Below, in pieces: positions 23,301 to 31,158 of a DNA stretch of 49,607 nucleotides. Each line of letters begins with the position of its first letter. The stretch's first letter is position 1. The stretch comes from a virus, in the IMG/VR virus record IMGVR_UViG_3300029952_000039, positions 1-49,607 of that record. One strand, given 5' to 3'. The notes beneath the pieces are model-generated. The model was not told where the DNA came from. It did no database searches and saw nothing but the letters and a program-made list of their open reading frames with translations. The position numbers and the translations under genes are program-made.

Positions 23301-24847
23301 GGCAGCGGCTTGTCAAGCTGGTTGATGCCAATAAGCGGGTGGTGGCTGCCTTCGGCACAGGGTCCGGCAAGTCGCTGTTGCAGTTGTCTTCGTTCACCAA
23401 TCTCAAGGAACAAGGAAAAGCCAAGCGCGGGCTGGCGCTTGTGCCTTCGATCGTGCAAGGGCAATTCAATGGCGAGGCGCTGCGGTATCTCGAACCAGGG
23501 AAATACAATCTCCACTGCCAGCCTGGTGCAAACCGGGCCGAACGCATCGCCGCCTACAAGAATCCGCGACATGACTTTTGTGTGATGACGCACCAGTCGT
23601 TCCGCGATGACATGGCGCACCTCGGCGCTGCCCATGCCGGCGTCTCCGACGGCGAGATGGCGGCGCGGCTGAACGCGATGACGCGGACTGGGCGAAAAGT
23701 TTGGATGAAGTCAGTAATGGACAAGGAAGGTATCGATTTTGATTATCTCACCGTCGACGAGTCGCAGAATACTCTCAACCGGGCCGGGAAGTCAAACAGC
23801 GAACTCGCCAATGTCGCCGATGCGCTTGGCGATAACACGCCGTATCTGCTACACGCGAGCGGGGATCCTGTGAAAAATGATGCCAGCGAAGTCTTCGACC
23901 TCATGAGCAAGATGGACCCAGACCGCTACAGCGACCGCGCCGCCTTCATGCGCCGGTACGGTGCCGATACGCTCGCCAGCAAGGACGCACTCAAGCGCGA
24001 GATGGCGCGATATGTCTACCCGTCAAAAATTGACCCTGATGTCGGCGCCGACCGGAAAACCGAGACCGTGCCAATGTCAGGTGGACAAAAACTCGCGATG
24101 GCCGAAATGGACAAGCATTTCAGTGACGCCCGCTTGGCGCGCATGGCTGGGCGCGTCGATGTCGCTGCGATCCGCGCGATCTCGCCGCAGTCGTTCGCCG
24201 GCGTGCCGGAAGACCAACACGAGGCGATCGCCAAAGACCTGCAGGCAAACATCGGCATCCTCAAGCAGTCGGCACAGCAGCGAATTTTCAACACGCACGC
24301 CGATAACTCCAAGGTCGACCACATCTCGAAGATGGCCGGCGACCGCAAGGGCAAGCCTGGCGTGGTATTCGCGCACTCGATCGATGCCGTCAAGGCAATC
24401 ACGGCGCGGCTGGAGAAAGAAGGACATCGCGTGGTGTCGCTTACCGGCGCCGACTCGGCGGTGGAGAAAGAGAAAAAGCGATTGGCGTTCAATCCTGAGA
24501 CCGGGGACGCGTCGGCTGACATCATGGTTGCCAGCGATGCCGGGGCGACGGGGATGAACATCCAGCGTGGGCAGTGGATGGTGCAAATGGATGTGCCGAA
24601 TACTGCTATGGTTCATGCCCAGCGCAACGGCCGTATCTTCAGAACCGGTCAACTCAACGATGTCGAGTTGACGGACTTGATCAATGACCATCCGGCCGAG
24701 CGCGTCGCACGCGACAGGTTGGTCAAAAAGTATGGGTTACGTGATTTGATGACTTCTTCGATGGACGGGCTTGACGATACTGGCGTGGCGGCATACGTCA
24801 ATCAACGCAATGTCGAGAAACAGGACTTGCAAAATACTCTTATTTGA
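20324..24847 (+). CDS. Giant SF2 helicase polyvalent protein
   Basis: This 1507-residue protein starts MMPILFFKSIPAG, followed by the conserved polyvalent N-terminal pattern RWISVHPNGPGTKG and HVIGGAGGKLNYLK. A long Lys/Glu/Ala coiled-coil comes next, then a helical middle of unknown function. The C-terminal third is an SF2 helicase: AFGTGSGKS (near residue 1009), YLTVDESQN (1143), LLHASGDPVKND in place of the SAT motif, and AQRNGRIFRTGQ (1432). No methyltransferase domain is seen, unlike the first giant protein. It likely acts on the injected genome or its proteins. The end is followed by a small gene after 13 bases. Confidence 0.78.
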   Translation: MMPILFFKSIPAGARWISVHPNGPGTKGQPVLIQPNADGSAHVIGGAGGKLNYLKIRGVRSESDYKREAEEKKKNKVEADKAQRKADKEAGLVESKKKAHADVKRQVAGKEQEFVQKVAAKMKWAPETLQFPEAKVADMSPAAAAKVRAKFHNELVARANEAVNLQKKMLVDNAAARMEADIGEIPLESKDPDVLSVADLNPVKAETGGLGFAPKYADRAEKAGLTEADLAKEVQASKQAKQDAMTPAQRNAAVAKGETAKMVAIELATIREPLVSADAHVQLVDARAAMELVKEQKALKQVQQKAQAANKEIAKTAAEPKAYVIEYTADPDADEKIEHDIESDLRTVKTKAFLSEFQRLAGDEPIETLGKYIGVGAYNSINSLALAVGGDALVDRSVVDVLGIAGAAQVLARRIHNDLPDQVERIQAGMQEFHIDHYMAASESALSDARDLMETAREIELGEMASGSDLMAGQELNQRRRRAVTDAQKVMGQTLGELEANAALVVALKQGKKESFQVSLGRTTPESAIQRARAIGLQRGDYTLDEVAGDKFLTINGAGLDRLSKPVNAADVAQVRRNIAIIRGDEDEDGWLPLGVANRPDLVMDVKPGASPSLAEPFTPGADLQQSLRDYIGGRAADGDPAADIIADIQSQAFFQKSGDNAGYRAALDAVAPLGDGRLRAETLAPKFDEYADAFVSKRYGNTRSTLNRQKFDVDQKSVDALHRALAATPEGTAAYKPIGELTDQDQRAIREFFHANVAHEDADAAELRADFEKHGAAEPERTVTDMFGEETDNPEHSDWRARRDEMAGKIKSSSLNWSKYVDAMHGNENAYAAVQDLIRSKVGKAFAETYNKLNPDKPIRLGRSVIRNNLNHLDAVDPVAREARMAQERALTDSLRERSGGKYAAGSVSDKIDAAREQQHAFEQSQMGFFADDSPPDEAKEVAVAADERHSLGHAAERQVAAMMDKVGQNFKPGQPTKIWAPSMSGGKNAARQRLVKLVDANKRVVAAFGTGSGKSLLQLSSFTNLKEQGKAKRGLALVPSIVQGQFNGEALRYLEPGKYNLHCQPGANRAERIAAYKNPRHDFCVMTHQSFRDDMAHLGAAHAGVSDGEMAARLNAMTRTGRKVWMKSVMDKEGIDFDYLTVDESQNTLNRAGKSNSELANVADALGDNTPYLLHASGDPVKNDASEVFDLMSKMDPDRYSDRAAFMRRYGADTLASKDALKREMARYVYPSKIDPDVGADRKTETVPMSGGQKLAMAEMDKHFSDARLARMAGRVDVAAIRAISPQSFAGVPEDQHEAIAKDLQANIGILKQSAQQRIFNTHADNSKVDHISKMAGDRKGKPGVVFAHSIDAVKAITARLEKEGHRVVSLTGADSAVEKEKKRLAFNPETGDASADIMVASDAGATGMNIQRGQWMVQMDVPNTAMVHAQRNGRIFRTGQLNDVELTDLINDHPAERVARDRLVKKYGLRDLMTSSMDGLDDTGVAAYVNQRNVEKQDLQNTLI

Positions 24848-24860
24848 TTATACTACTGAC

Positions 24861-25109
24861 ATGCAAACCAACATCGACACAACAACCCGCCATTTAGGCG
24901 AACTCGCCGCCATGGCGCATCAGACTGCGGCGGCTGAACGCCGCATCCTGGAAGTTGCTGTCAAACGGCTGGCCGATGTGCAAGCCGATATCGATCGCAC
25001 GCGCCCGGGCGCGATCACTACCGATGGCGACGCCTACATGGACCTAATTCGCGAGCGCGGACAACTTAACCAAGTCATCGCGAAAGCGCGCGCCGTGCTG
25101 CAGACTTAG
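24861..25109 (+). CDS. Small hypothetical helical protein, 82 aa
   Basis: It is read from ATG 24861 (MQTNIDTTTRHLGEL). An earlier in-frame start would overlap the helicase end. There is no ribosome site; a hexamer TATACT lies 6 bases upstream, but the upstream octamer is absent. The protein is one long helical hairpin (AAERRILEVAVKRLADVQADI, RERGQLNQVIAKARAVL), suggesting an assembly or chaperone-like role. A strong terminator follows at 25139. Confidence 0.6.
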   Translation: MQTNIDTTTRHLGELAAMAHQTAAAERRILEVAVKRLADVQADIDRTRPGAITTDGDAYMDLIRERGQLNQVIAKARAVLQT

Positions 25110-25138
25110 CCAACCGATTACTCGCAGCGCCGACCTTC

Positions 25139-25163
25139 GCCGCCTTCGGGCGGCTTTTTTTTT
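25139..25163 (+). terminator. Rho-independent terminator
   Basis: GCCGCC-TTCG-GGCGGC followed by nine T (25155-25163). It closes the helicase unit and lies 12 bases before a phage promoter element that starts the capsid module. Confidence 0.92.
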
Positions 25164-25175
25164 GCGCATGTTGCC

Positions 25176-25191
25176 GTCGTGACTTGATACT
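25176..25191 (+). promoter_or_regulatory. Phage promoter element, leaderless type (copy 6)
   Basis: GTCGTGAC (25176-25183), two bases, GATACT (25186-25191), seven bases, then the ATG at 25199. It is almost identical to the portal copy over 16 bases. Confidence 0.75.
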
Positions 25192-25198
25192 CGATGGC

Positions 25199-26104
25199 AT
25201 GGACGACACCCAACTATTGGCGAATTGCCCCGAATATCTGTGCATCGGCTCGATGCTCAAGGCGACTCCGCGCATGGAGGGAAACAATCGATTCATCTAT
25301 ATCGAAGCATCCAACGAGGTCGAGGACCAGCAAAATGAAGTAGTTCTTCAAAAAGCGTTGCGCGATAGCGCCGATTGGTTCCTGCAGTATGGGAATCTCG
25401 ATATCGACCACTATACACTGATCGGAAAACCCAATCCGAAACTTGGCACACCAGGAATACCTGGTTGTGAACTCTTCGAAATCGGGCGACCAGTAGATGT
25501 CAAATTTTCCGGCGGTGCTACCTTCGTGAAGGGTCTCATCGCTACTGGTAGTGGTCCTGCCAGCGAAAAAGCCAACGAATTCTGGTCAAGCTTGGTCGAT
25601 ATTAGCCCGCCAGCGCGCTGGTACCCATCCGTCGGCGGACATGTTATGGAAACCGCAGTCGAGATCGACCCAGACACAAAAAGCCGCAAAGCGTACGTAA
25701 AAAAAGTGCGCTGGAGTAATATTGGGTTTAGTAAAACACCCGTCAATCAAGCCGTCCCGACCGTTGCGACGGTCCCGTTCGGTGTGCTTGCCAAAAGTTG
25801 GGGCGTGGCCGGTCTGGATTTTGTCAAGGCTCTCGAAGCCAGCTACAGCACCGACATGGCGAATCTCTCTGGCGGCGGCGCGCTCGGCATGCAGTCTCTC
25901 GATGGCGCACCGAAAAATTATTTCGAGTTCCGCGACATCATCGCCGGCGCCATCAAGAGCGGTGCCGCGAAACCGAACCCGAAGGCACTTATCGAATATT
26001 GCAACAAAAGATTTGGCCTCGCGCTCAGCGACGCGGCTGAGTATGTGGAGCGGTTTTACCGCGATTTGAAAACTGGTTTAAACAAAAAACGGAGTGCGAC
26101 ATGA
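25199..26104 (+). CDS. Putative prohead protease
   Basis: This 301-residue protein lies ahead of the scaffold and capsid genes, the usual protease slot. The first 200 residues show the herpes/HK97-type assembly protease pattern: RFIYIEASNEVEDQQNEVV, then a histidine in LDIDHYTLIGK and a serine region SPPARWYPSVGGHVME. Catalytic residues are inferred, not proven. The C-terminal part has a stretch (KALEASYSTDMANLSGGGAL) that closely matches the capsid protein's N-terminus, so it may mimic the capsid arm. The start at 25199 is fixed by the promoter element; TTG at 25184 is in the -10 box. Confidence 0.68.
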   Translation: MDDTQLLANCPEYLCIGSMLKATPRMEGNNRFIYIEASNEVEDQQNEVVLQKALRDSADWFLQYGNLDIDHYTLIGKPNPKLGTPGIPGCELFEIGRPVDVKFSGGATFVKGLIATGSGPASEKANEFWSSLVDISPPARWYPSVGGHVMETAVEIDPDTKSRKAYVKKVRWSNIGFSKTPVNQAVPTVATVPFGVLAKSWGVAGLDFVKALEASYSTDMANLSGGGALGMQSLDGAPKNYFEFRDIIAGAIKSGAAKPNPKALIEYCNKRFGLALSDAAEYVERFYRDLKTGLNKKRSAT

Positions 26105-26778
26105 GCGATGGAAAACAAGTTGGTGCCTTCGAGGCGCTGTTGGGCGAACTTGACATCATAGCCAAGGCACTGCCGGCAGACGGGGGCGATAAAGTCATTG
26201 CTGCCGCAGCCGGTGGCACTGGTGAAGCGGGTGGCAAGAAAGACGGTGGCAACACCGGTGGCGAAAAAGTCGAAGGCAAGAAAAAAGAAGGCGAAGGCGA
26301 AGAACTCGACGAGGATGGTAACCCGCTCGTGAAGTCGCTGACTGTCACTATCAACGGCCAGGAAGTCCAGGCTGAAGACGGTACTGCGCTGGTCAAGGCG
26401 CTGATCGGGCGCATCGACGACACGGAAGACGTGATCGCGAAAGCGCTGTCCGCGACCATTGGCATCGTCAAGAAACAAGGCGAGGTCATCACGCGGCAAG
26501 CCGAAATCATCAAGTCGCTGCAGGGCGATGTGCAAAAAATCGGCAACCAGGGTAATGGCCGCAAGACGCTGCTGAACATTCACGACAATGCGTCGGCGAC
26601 TTTAGCGAAGTCCGAAAATGCTGGACAAATCGATGGCTCGACCTTCATGGTGAAAGCCACTGCTGCCTTCGACGCTGGCAAGATCACCGGCAAAGACCTG
26701 ACATTTATCGATGTCGCACTGCGCAACAACCAAGCGCGCGAAATCGATCAGTCTCTGGTCGCAAAGGTTCTGGCATAA
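26101..26778 (+). CDS. Putative scaffold protein
   Basis: This 225-residue protein overlaps the protease stop (ATGA) and precedes the capsid gene. It has a low-complexity Gly/Lys/Glu linker (GGKKDGGNTGGEKVEGKKK) followed by coiled-coil segments (ALIGRIDDTEDVIAKALSA, EVITRQAEIIKSLQGDVQK) and a compact end. This composition and position are typical of head scaffolds, which guide capsid assembly and are then cleaved or released. Assignment rests on position and composition. Confidence 0.65.
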   Translation: MSDGKQVGAFEALLGELDIIAKALPADGGDKVIAAAAGGTGEAGGKKDGGNTGGEKVEGKKKEGEGEELDEDGNPLVKSLTVTINGQEVQAEDGTALVKALIGRIDDTEDVIAKALSATIGIVKKQGEVITRQAEIIKSLQGDVQKIGNQGNGRKTLLNIHDNASATLAKSENAGQIDGSTFMVKATAAFDAGKITGKDLTFIDVALRNNQAREIDQSLVAKVLA

Positions 26779-26816
26779 CCCACCCCACCAACCCGTCAAC
26801 TTAAAGAGGAATCAAA

Positions 26817-28331
26817 ATGGCAGGAATTTTCAATCAATATGCGGGGGTGGTACCAGGCGGTGCTAACCCTGTTCTGGGCGGCTCGCAAGGCGGGGCCCTT
26901 TCCAACTTCGAGGACTTGCAAAAAGCCCTCCAAGCCAGCAACTACCAAACCGACGTCGCGACCCTGACCGGCGGCGGCTCGCTTGGCGTTCAATCTCTCG
27001 ATACGGCCATGAAAACCGTGATCCAGGAGAATGAGAACTTCACGCTGTTCAACATGCTGCAGTCGACCAACGCGACGAATATCGTCGACGAATACGTTCG
27101 TCAGACCGGTGTCGGTGGCGTGTTGGCGGGTTCGGCGAATTCTCAAATGGGCGTTGTCGCATCGGCCCAAGGCGCTTACGCTCGTGAAGTCGGCTTGGTC
27201 AAGTTCCTGATGTCCCTGCGTCAAGTCGGGTACGTCCTGAACATCGGCAAGAACATCATCGAGGCGACTGCGGTCGAAGAACGCAACGGCGCGCTGCAAT
27301 TGCTGACCGATGCCGAATACATGCTTTTCCACGGCAACGCCTCGGCATCGCCGGTTCAATTCGACGGTATCTTCACGCAGATCGATGCGCAGATCGCAGC
27401 CGGCAATATGTCCAGCGGCAACGTCTATGACTTGCAGGGCGCAAAGCTGAATAGCGTACTGCCGTTCTCGACCATCAACGCGAATGTGCAGGGGTATGGT
27501 AGCTGGGGTAAGTCGACCGATGCCTTCTTGCCGATGTCTGTGCAGACCGATTTGAACACCGATCTCGACCCAGCATATCGCTGGATGCCTGCCGGATCGA
27601 ATACGCCGATGCTTGGCGGCCATGTGGAAGCAATTCGCCTGACTCACGGCGCATTGAAAACCCATATGGACACGTTCCTGCACGATACATTGAATCCGAT
27701 GACCGTGCCCTGGGACGGCGCAACCGACACGAATTACACTGCGGCGGCAACTGCCAATGCCGGTATCCTGCCGGCCAGCCTGACCATTGCAACCAATTCG
27801 GATCCGTCGAGTTCGTTCAACGCCTCGCGTGCCGGCTTATACTATTGGGCTGTCGCTGCAATCGATGCCACTGGCAAGGGTTACAGCGCCTGCGTAAAGA
27901 GCGCGCAAACTTCCGTCGCCGCCGGCTACAATGCCGTGTTGACGATTACGCGTTCGACCGCAGGAACCGAAAGCGGATACGCCTTGTATCGTTCGTACCA
28001 GAACGGCCCGAACACATCGTCGACACTGCGGCTGTTCAAGGTCATTCCAGTCGGCGGCGCTACCACTACCTATACCGACCGGAATGCCGATATCCCCGGC
28101 ACTTTCCAGGTTCCGCTGTTGAACATGGGCCAAGCCGCCGATGCGATCGGCTGGCGCCAATTCCAACCGATGACAAAGATTCCTTTGCCTTTCGGTGTTG
28201 GCGGCGTACCCGTTATCTCGTGGTTTCAGTTCCTGTTTGGTTATCTGCGTATGACCAAGCCGAAACACCACGGCTACATCAAAAACATCTTGCCTTCTAA
28301 GGCAACGTGGCGGCCATTCACGAACGAGTAA
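26817..28331 (+). CDS. Major capsid protein with an inserted Ig/FN3-like domain
   Basis: This 504-residue protein has AAAGAGGA upstream. The N-terminus (LQKALQASNYQTDVATLTGG, then SLGVQSLDTAM) and the central HK97-type body (VDEYVRQTGVGG, REVGLVKFLMSLRQVGYVLN, EYMLFHGNA) fit a major capsid protein. Residues about 325-425 form a separate beta domain (AGLYYWAVAAIDATGKGYSA, GYALYRSYQNG, TTTYTDRNADIPG) like Ig/FN3 folds. Then come the last body residues (LPFGVGGVPVISWFQFLFG). The insert probably projects from the capsid surface. The protein assembles the head shell. Confidence 0.85.
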   Translation: MAGIFNQYAGVVPGGANPVLGGSQGGALSNFEDLQKALQASNYQTDVATLTGGGSLGVQSLDTAMKTVIQENENFTLFNMLQSTNATNIVDEYVRQTGVGGVLAGSANSQMGVVASAQGAYAREVGLVKFLMSLRQVGYVLNIGKNIIEATAVEERNGALQLLTDAEYMLFHGNASASPVQFDGIFTQIDAQIAAGNMSSGNVYDLQGAKLNSVLPFSTINANVQGYGSWGKSTDAFLPMSVQTDLNTDLDPAYRWMPAGSNTPMLGGHVEAIRLTHGALKTHMDTFLHDTLNPMTVPWDGATDTNYTAAATANAGILPASLTIATNSDPSSSFNASRAGLYYWAVAAIDATGKGYSACVKSAQTSVAAGYNAVLTITRSTAGTESGYALYRSYQNGPNTSSTLRLFKVIPVGGATTTYTDRNADIPGTFQVPLLNMGQAADAIGWRQFQPMTKIPLPFGVGGVPVISWFQFLFGYLRMTKPKHHGYIKNILPSKATWRPFTNE

Positions 28332-28393
28332 TCGCGGCTGTCTGCGGCCCCTGGCTCCGGCCGGGGGATTATCAATCGTCGGAGTAATAGATC

Positions 28394-28723
28394 ATGCCAC
28401 GAGTAATTTGTAAGTTGGAATATGCGTCCGAGTTAATAGACGGCATCGTATTTGAACGCCACGGTGAGCATCTCATCTCGGCGGAAATATCGGACGAAAA
28501 GGCAATGCATTTTACGTCTATCGCCGGTTTTGAATTGGCTGACAGCCAGGACAGCGAGATCCTGGCGCTGACAGAACAGGCGATTGCGCTTGGCATTAAG
28601 GTTGACTCGCGCTGGAAAGTGCAACGCCTCACCGCTGAGATCAAGAAGGTAGTTGACGCAAACGAATTCGCTGAAAAGCAAAACACGCTGACTCTGCAGA
28701 GTGCGGGCAGCGCCAAGGAATAA
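28394..28723 (+). CDS. Hypothetical protein downstream of capsid
   Basis: This 109-residue protein has GGAG ahead of the ATG. It begins with a beta region (VICKLEYASELIDGIVFERH) and ends with a helix-turn unit (ALTEQAIALGIKVDSRWKVQ) like the HeH/SAP-type units often found in phage connector proteins. A role at the head-neck junction is suggested by position. No enzyme motif is seen. Confidence 0.65.
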   Translation: MPRVICKLEYASELIDGIVFERHGEHLISAEISDEKAMHFTSIAGFELADSQDSEILALTEQAIALGIKVDSRWKVQRLTAEIKKVVDANEFAEKQNTLTLQSAGSAKE

Positions 28724-28744
28724 CCGGCCGCCGGCCATTTTTTT
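28724..28744 (+). terminator. Possible weak terminator after the capsid unit
   Basis: A short GC hairpin (GGCC-gcc-GGCC) is followed by A and seven T (28738-28744). The stem is only four bp, so read-through into the next gene is likely. Confidence 0.45.
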
Positions 28745-28756
28745 AGAGAGAATGAA

Positions 28757-29350
28757 ATGAGCAAAGCCCCGCAGGGTTCCAACCAGGAACAAGTCAACAA
28801 TTCGTCTCCGGCGATGTCCGTTGCCAAGGTAGGCGATTGCATCGGCGATCTGATCAATCTCGAAAATACGGGCATGATTACCAAGGCCGGGTTGGCGATT
28901 AAAAGCGGGGGCGCGTCGCCGCTTGCAGCAGCTGCATCAGGTTTTGTGGCTCAGGTCAACGGCGCTATCGTTTATGTGGCTGCGGCAACAAGCATGCCAG
29001 CCATTGCCGGCACGTTGCCGACTGCCGACAGCGCGGCCTGGGCGTTTTATGTGAACCAGTCGGGAACGCTAAGCGCATCGGCAATGGCCACGCCAGCATC
29101 CACCGTTGCCGGTGCAATTGCCAATTTGGTCTCGTTGGCGGCAGCCACCGCGCCGGCCCCAGTAGGTGCTCAGCAACCAGTCTACTCGGCATTGATCGGC
29201 TTCATCGTGGTATCGAATGCGACTGGCGGCAACTTCACTGCCGGCACGACCAATCTCGATGCTGCCAGCGTGACCACGCTGTATTTTGATGCTCTCGGTA
29301 ACAGTCAGTTGGTGCCATTGCTAACGCAGGAAAACCGCCCAATCTATTAA
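28757..29350 (+). CDS. Putative virion structural protein (decoration-like)
   Basis: This 197-residue Ala/Thr/Ser-rich beta protein has AGAGAG upstream. The middle (AAASGFVAQVNGAIVYVAAA, GTLPTADSAAWAFYVNQSG) and the end (LVPLLTQENRPIY) resemble phage structural proteins annotated after the capsid gene. It could decorate the head. It lies between a weak and a strong terminator, so it may be transcribed as a short unit at high level. No specific family is assigned. Confidence 0.6.
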   Translation: MSKAPQGSNQEQVNNSSPAMSVAKVGDCIGDLINLENTGMITKAGLAIKSGGASPLAAAASGFVAQVNGAIVYVAAATSMPAIAGTLPTADSAAWAFYVNQSGTLSASAMATPASTVAGAIANLVSLAAATAPAPVGAQQPVYSALIGFIVVSNATGGNFTAGTTNLDAASVTTLYFDALGNSQLVPLLTQENRPIY

Positions 29351-29371
29351 GCCAGGACTACCCCGGCTGAC

Positions 29372-29408
29372 AAATCCGCTGTCCGGGAATACCGCTCAGC
29401 GGATTTTT
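29372..29408 (+). terminator. Rho-independent terminator
   Basis: AAATCCGCTG and CAGCGGATTT (10-bp stem, 15-base loop) end in a run of five T. It ends the capsid-decoration unit only 12 bases before the next gene's ATG at 29420, so that gene must rely on read-through or a promoter not recognised here. Confidence 0.8.
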
Positions 29409-29419
29409 AATGGGTTCAC

Positions 29420-30523
29420 ATGACTACGATTATTGTCGATCAAGCAGTGACGGTACCGGTTACGTTGTTGACCAATGGCGTCCCGACGCCGATCGCATCC
29501 GGGGCGACCGTCACGGCGCAATTATTCGATGTCGTCACCGGCGCTGCGTTATTCACGCCAGCGATTACGTGCTTGTCTGGCGATGCCGGCTCAAATTGGG
29601 CTGCGGGTCTGGTTGCGGTCGCATTGACCGCGCTTCAGACCAATACGACCGCGCCGCCGGTGGCGATGTTGGTCATCGTCGTGGACGGGAAGCCATATCG
29701 TTTCCGCCTTGATATCGAGGTGGCGAACTCTGCGCCGACGCGCTCGGATCTGTTCGTGAAAGATTTCATCGTCTCGGATATCCGTTCTGACCAACTTTAT
29801 CTGTTGGCGTTGACGATCATGCCGAACCTCACCGTAACCGATGACTACATCTGGGAGAGGGTACTCGCGGCTGAATCAGATGCCAGTCGCCGCCTGCGGG
29901 TCAGGTTCGTGCCGACGGCATTTTTCCCGACGCCGCCCACAAGCGATCAGATAACGGCTCTGAACGGTATGCCGTGGGATATCGACCCCGCCTATGACTA
30001 CGACCCCGCCATGTTTCAGGGAGACAACTGGAGTTTCATCCAACTCAGGCAGCGCCCGCTAATCAGCTTGACCTCGGTCATGTACAATTACCCGAGTGAG
30101 AATGATTTCAACTACGTGTTGCCGCTGGATTGGTTCAAATGGGATTTGAAATACGGGCAACTCCGCATCGTACCGACTTCGAACATCTCGATGGCGATGC
30201 TGGGCGGCTTCATGATTCAACTCATCGGCGCCGGGCGTGTGATACCGCATATCCTCAATATAACCTATGTTGCCGGCCTTACCGATGTCTGGCAGAAGTG
30301 GCCAGATATAATCGACCTCATCAAGAAAATGGCGGTCGTGCGCGTCATCGGCGACATGTTCTTCCCGTCCAGCGACAGCATCAGCGCCGACGGGCTCAGC
30401 CAGTCGCTGTCGGTCGACATGGAAAAGTATCGCGACATGATCGATGTCCTCATCGACGGCCCCAAGGGGCAGAATGGCGGTCTCAAGACTGCTATCCATG
30501 GTGTTCGTGGGATTGTGATGTGA
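29420..30523 (+). CDS. Head-neck connector protein
   Basis: This 367-residue protein has an N-terminal Ig-like part (TVPVTLLTNGVPTPIASGAT, VDGKPYRFRLDIEV). The larger C-terminal part (VTDDYIWERVLAAESDASRR, WDIDPAYDYDPAMF, NITYVAGLTDVWQKWPDIID) resembles adaptor proteins of neck modules. It is followed by other neck genes and the tail sheath. There is no clear ribosome site. The stop overlaps the next ATG (TGATG). Confidence 0.65.
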   Translation: MTTIIVDQAVTVPVTLLTNGVPTPIASGATVTAQLFDVVTGAALFTPAITCLSGDAGSNWAAGLVAVALTALQTNTTAPPVAMLVIVVDGKPYRFRLDIEVANSAPTRSDLFVKDFIVSDIRSDQLYLLALTIMPNLTVTDDYIWERVLAAESDASRRLRVRFVPTAFFPTPPTSDQITALNGMPWDIDPAYDYDPAMFQGDNWSFIQLRQRPLISLTSVMYNYPSENDFNYVLPLDWFKWDLKYGQLRIVPTSNISMAMLGGFMIQLIGAGRVIPHILNITYVAGLTDVWQKWPDIIDLIKKMAVVRVIGDMFFPSSDSISADGLSQSLSVDMEKYRDMIDVLIDGPKGQNGGLKTAIHGVRGIVM

Positions 30524-31158
30524 TGCAGCTAAGCCCATCAAAATTTAATTCCTTCCTGGCCGGAATCGGGCAGCAGTACACCTGGCGCAAATCCTACGCC
30601 TGCCCATGCACGGACCCGCACAGTGGCGCACCGAAACCATCATGCCCTATTTGTTTCGGGAAGGGTCGTCAATGGCTTGCCGGCGTGAATGGAGTCGCCG
30701 GCATGACTGGCATGTCCACGCAGCGGGCATGGGCACAGTTCGGTCTCTATGAGAGCGGCGACGTCGTGGTCTCGATCGGATCGGACTCGCCGATGTACAC
30801 AATGGGGCAGTATGACCGCGTGACGGCATTGAACGCAACCAATCAATTCAGCGTTGTCTTGACGCATGGCGCGCAGGTGGAAGCGCTGGTGATGACGGTC
30901 AACTCGATTGATCGCGTATTTTGGTTGACGACCGATGGCACTGCAGTAGTTGAGGGCGGTATCCCTGTCGTCAATTCCGATGGCACGCTGACATGGGCTG
31001 GCGGCGCGCCGCCGGCGAATACCAAGTACACCGTCTCTGGGTCGAAGTTCTTGGACTATTTTTGCTTCGGCGACTTTCCGTCGAACCGTAACGAGCACAG
31101 CGGCGCGCCGTTGCCTAAGCGCGTTGTGCTCCGCGACTTTGATTTGTTCCGGCGTTAG
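30523..31158 (+). CDS. Neck protein with cysteine cluster
   Basis: This 211-residue protein is read from the TGATG overlap (MQLSPSKFNSFLAGIG). The N-terminus has CPCTDPHSGAPKPSCPICFG, a four-cysteine zinc-knuckle-like site seen in phage neck proteins. The remainder is beta-rich (GDVVVSIGSDSPMYTMGQYD, GAPLPKRVVLRDFDLFRR). It converges with an oppositely oriented gene, their stop codons sharing the TTAG at 31155-31158. Confidence 0.65.
   Translation: MQLSPSKFNSFLAGIGQQYTWRKSYACPCTDPHSGAPKPSCPICFGKGRQWLAGVNGVAGMTGMSTQRAWAQFGLYESGDVVVSIGSDSPMYTMGQYDRVTALNATNQFSVVLTHGAQVEALVMTVNSIDRVFWLTTDGTAVVEGGIPVVNSDGTLTWAGGAPPANTKYTVSGSKFLDYFCFGDFPSNRNEHSGAPLPKRVVLRDFDLFRR

Noticed and set aside
24839-24860. 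TATACT hexamer six bases before ATG 24861
   Set aside because: It has the right spacing but the upstream octamer matches poorly, so it is not counted in the promoter family.
28345-28366. GC-rich hairpin after the capsid gene
   Set aside because: The stem is bulged and no T run follows, so I do not call it a terminator.
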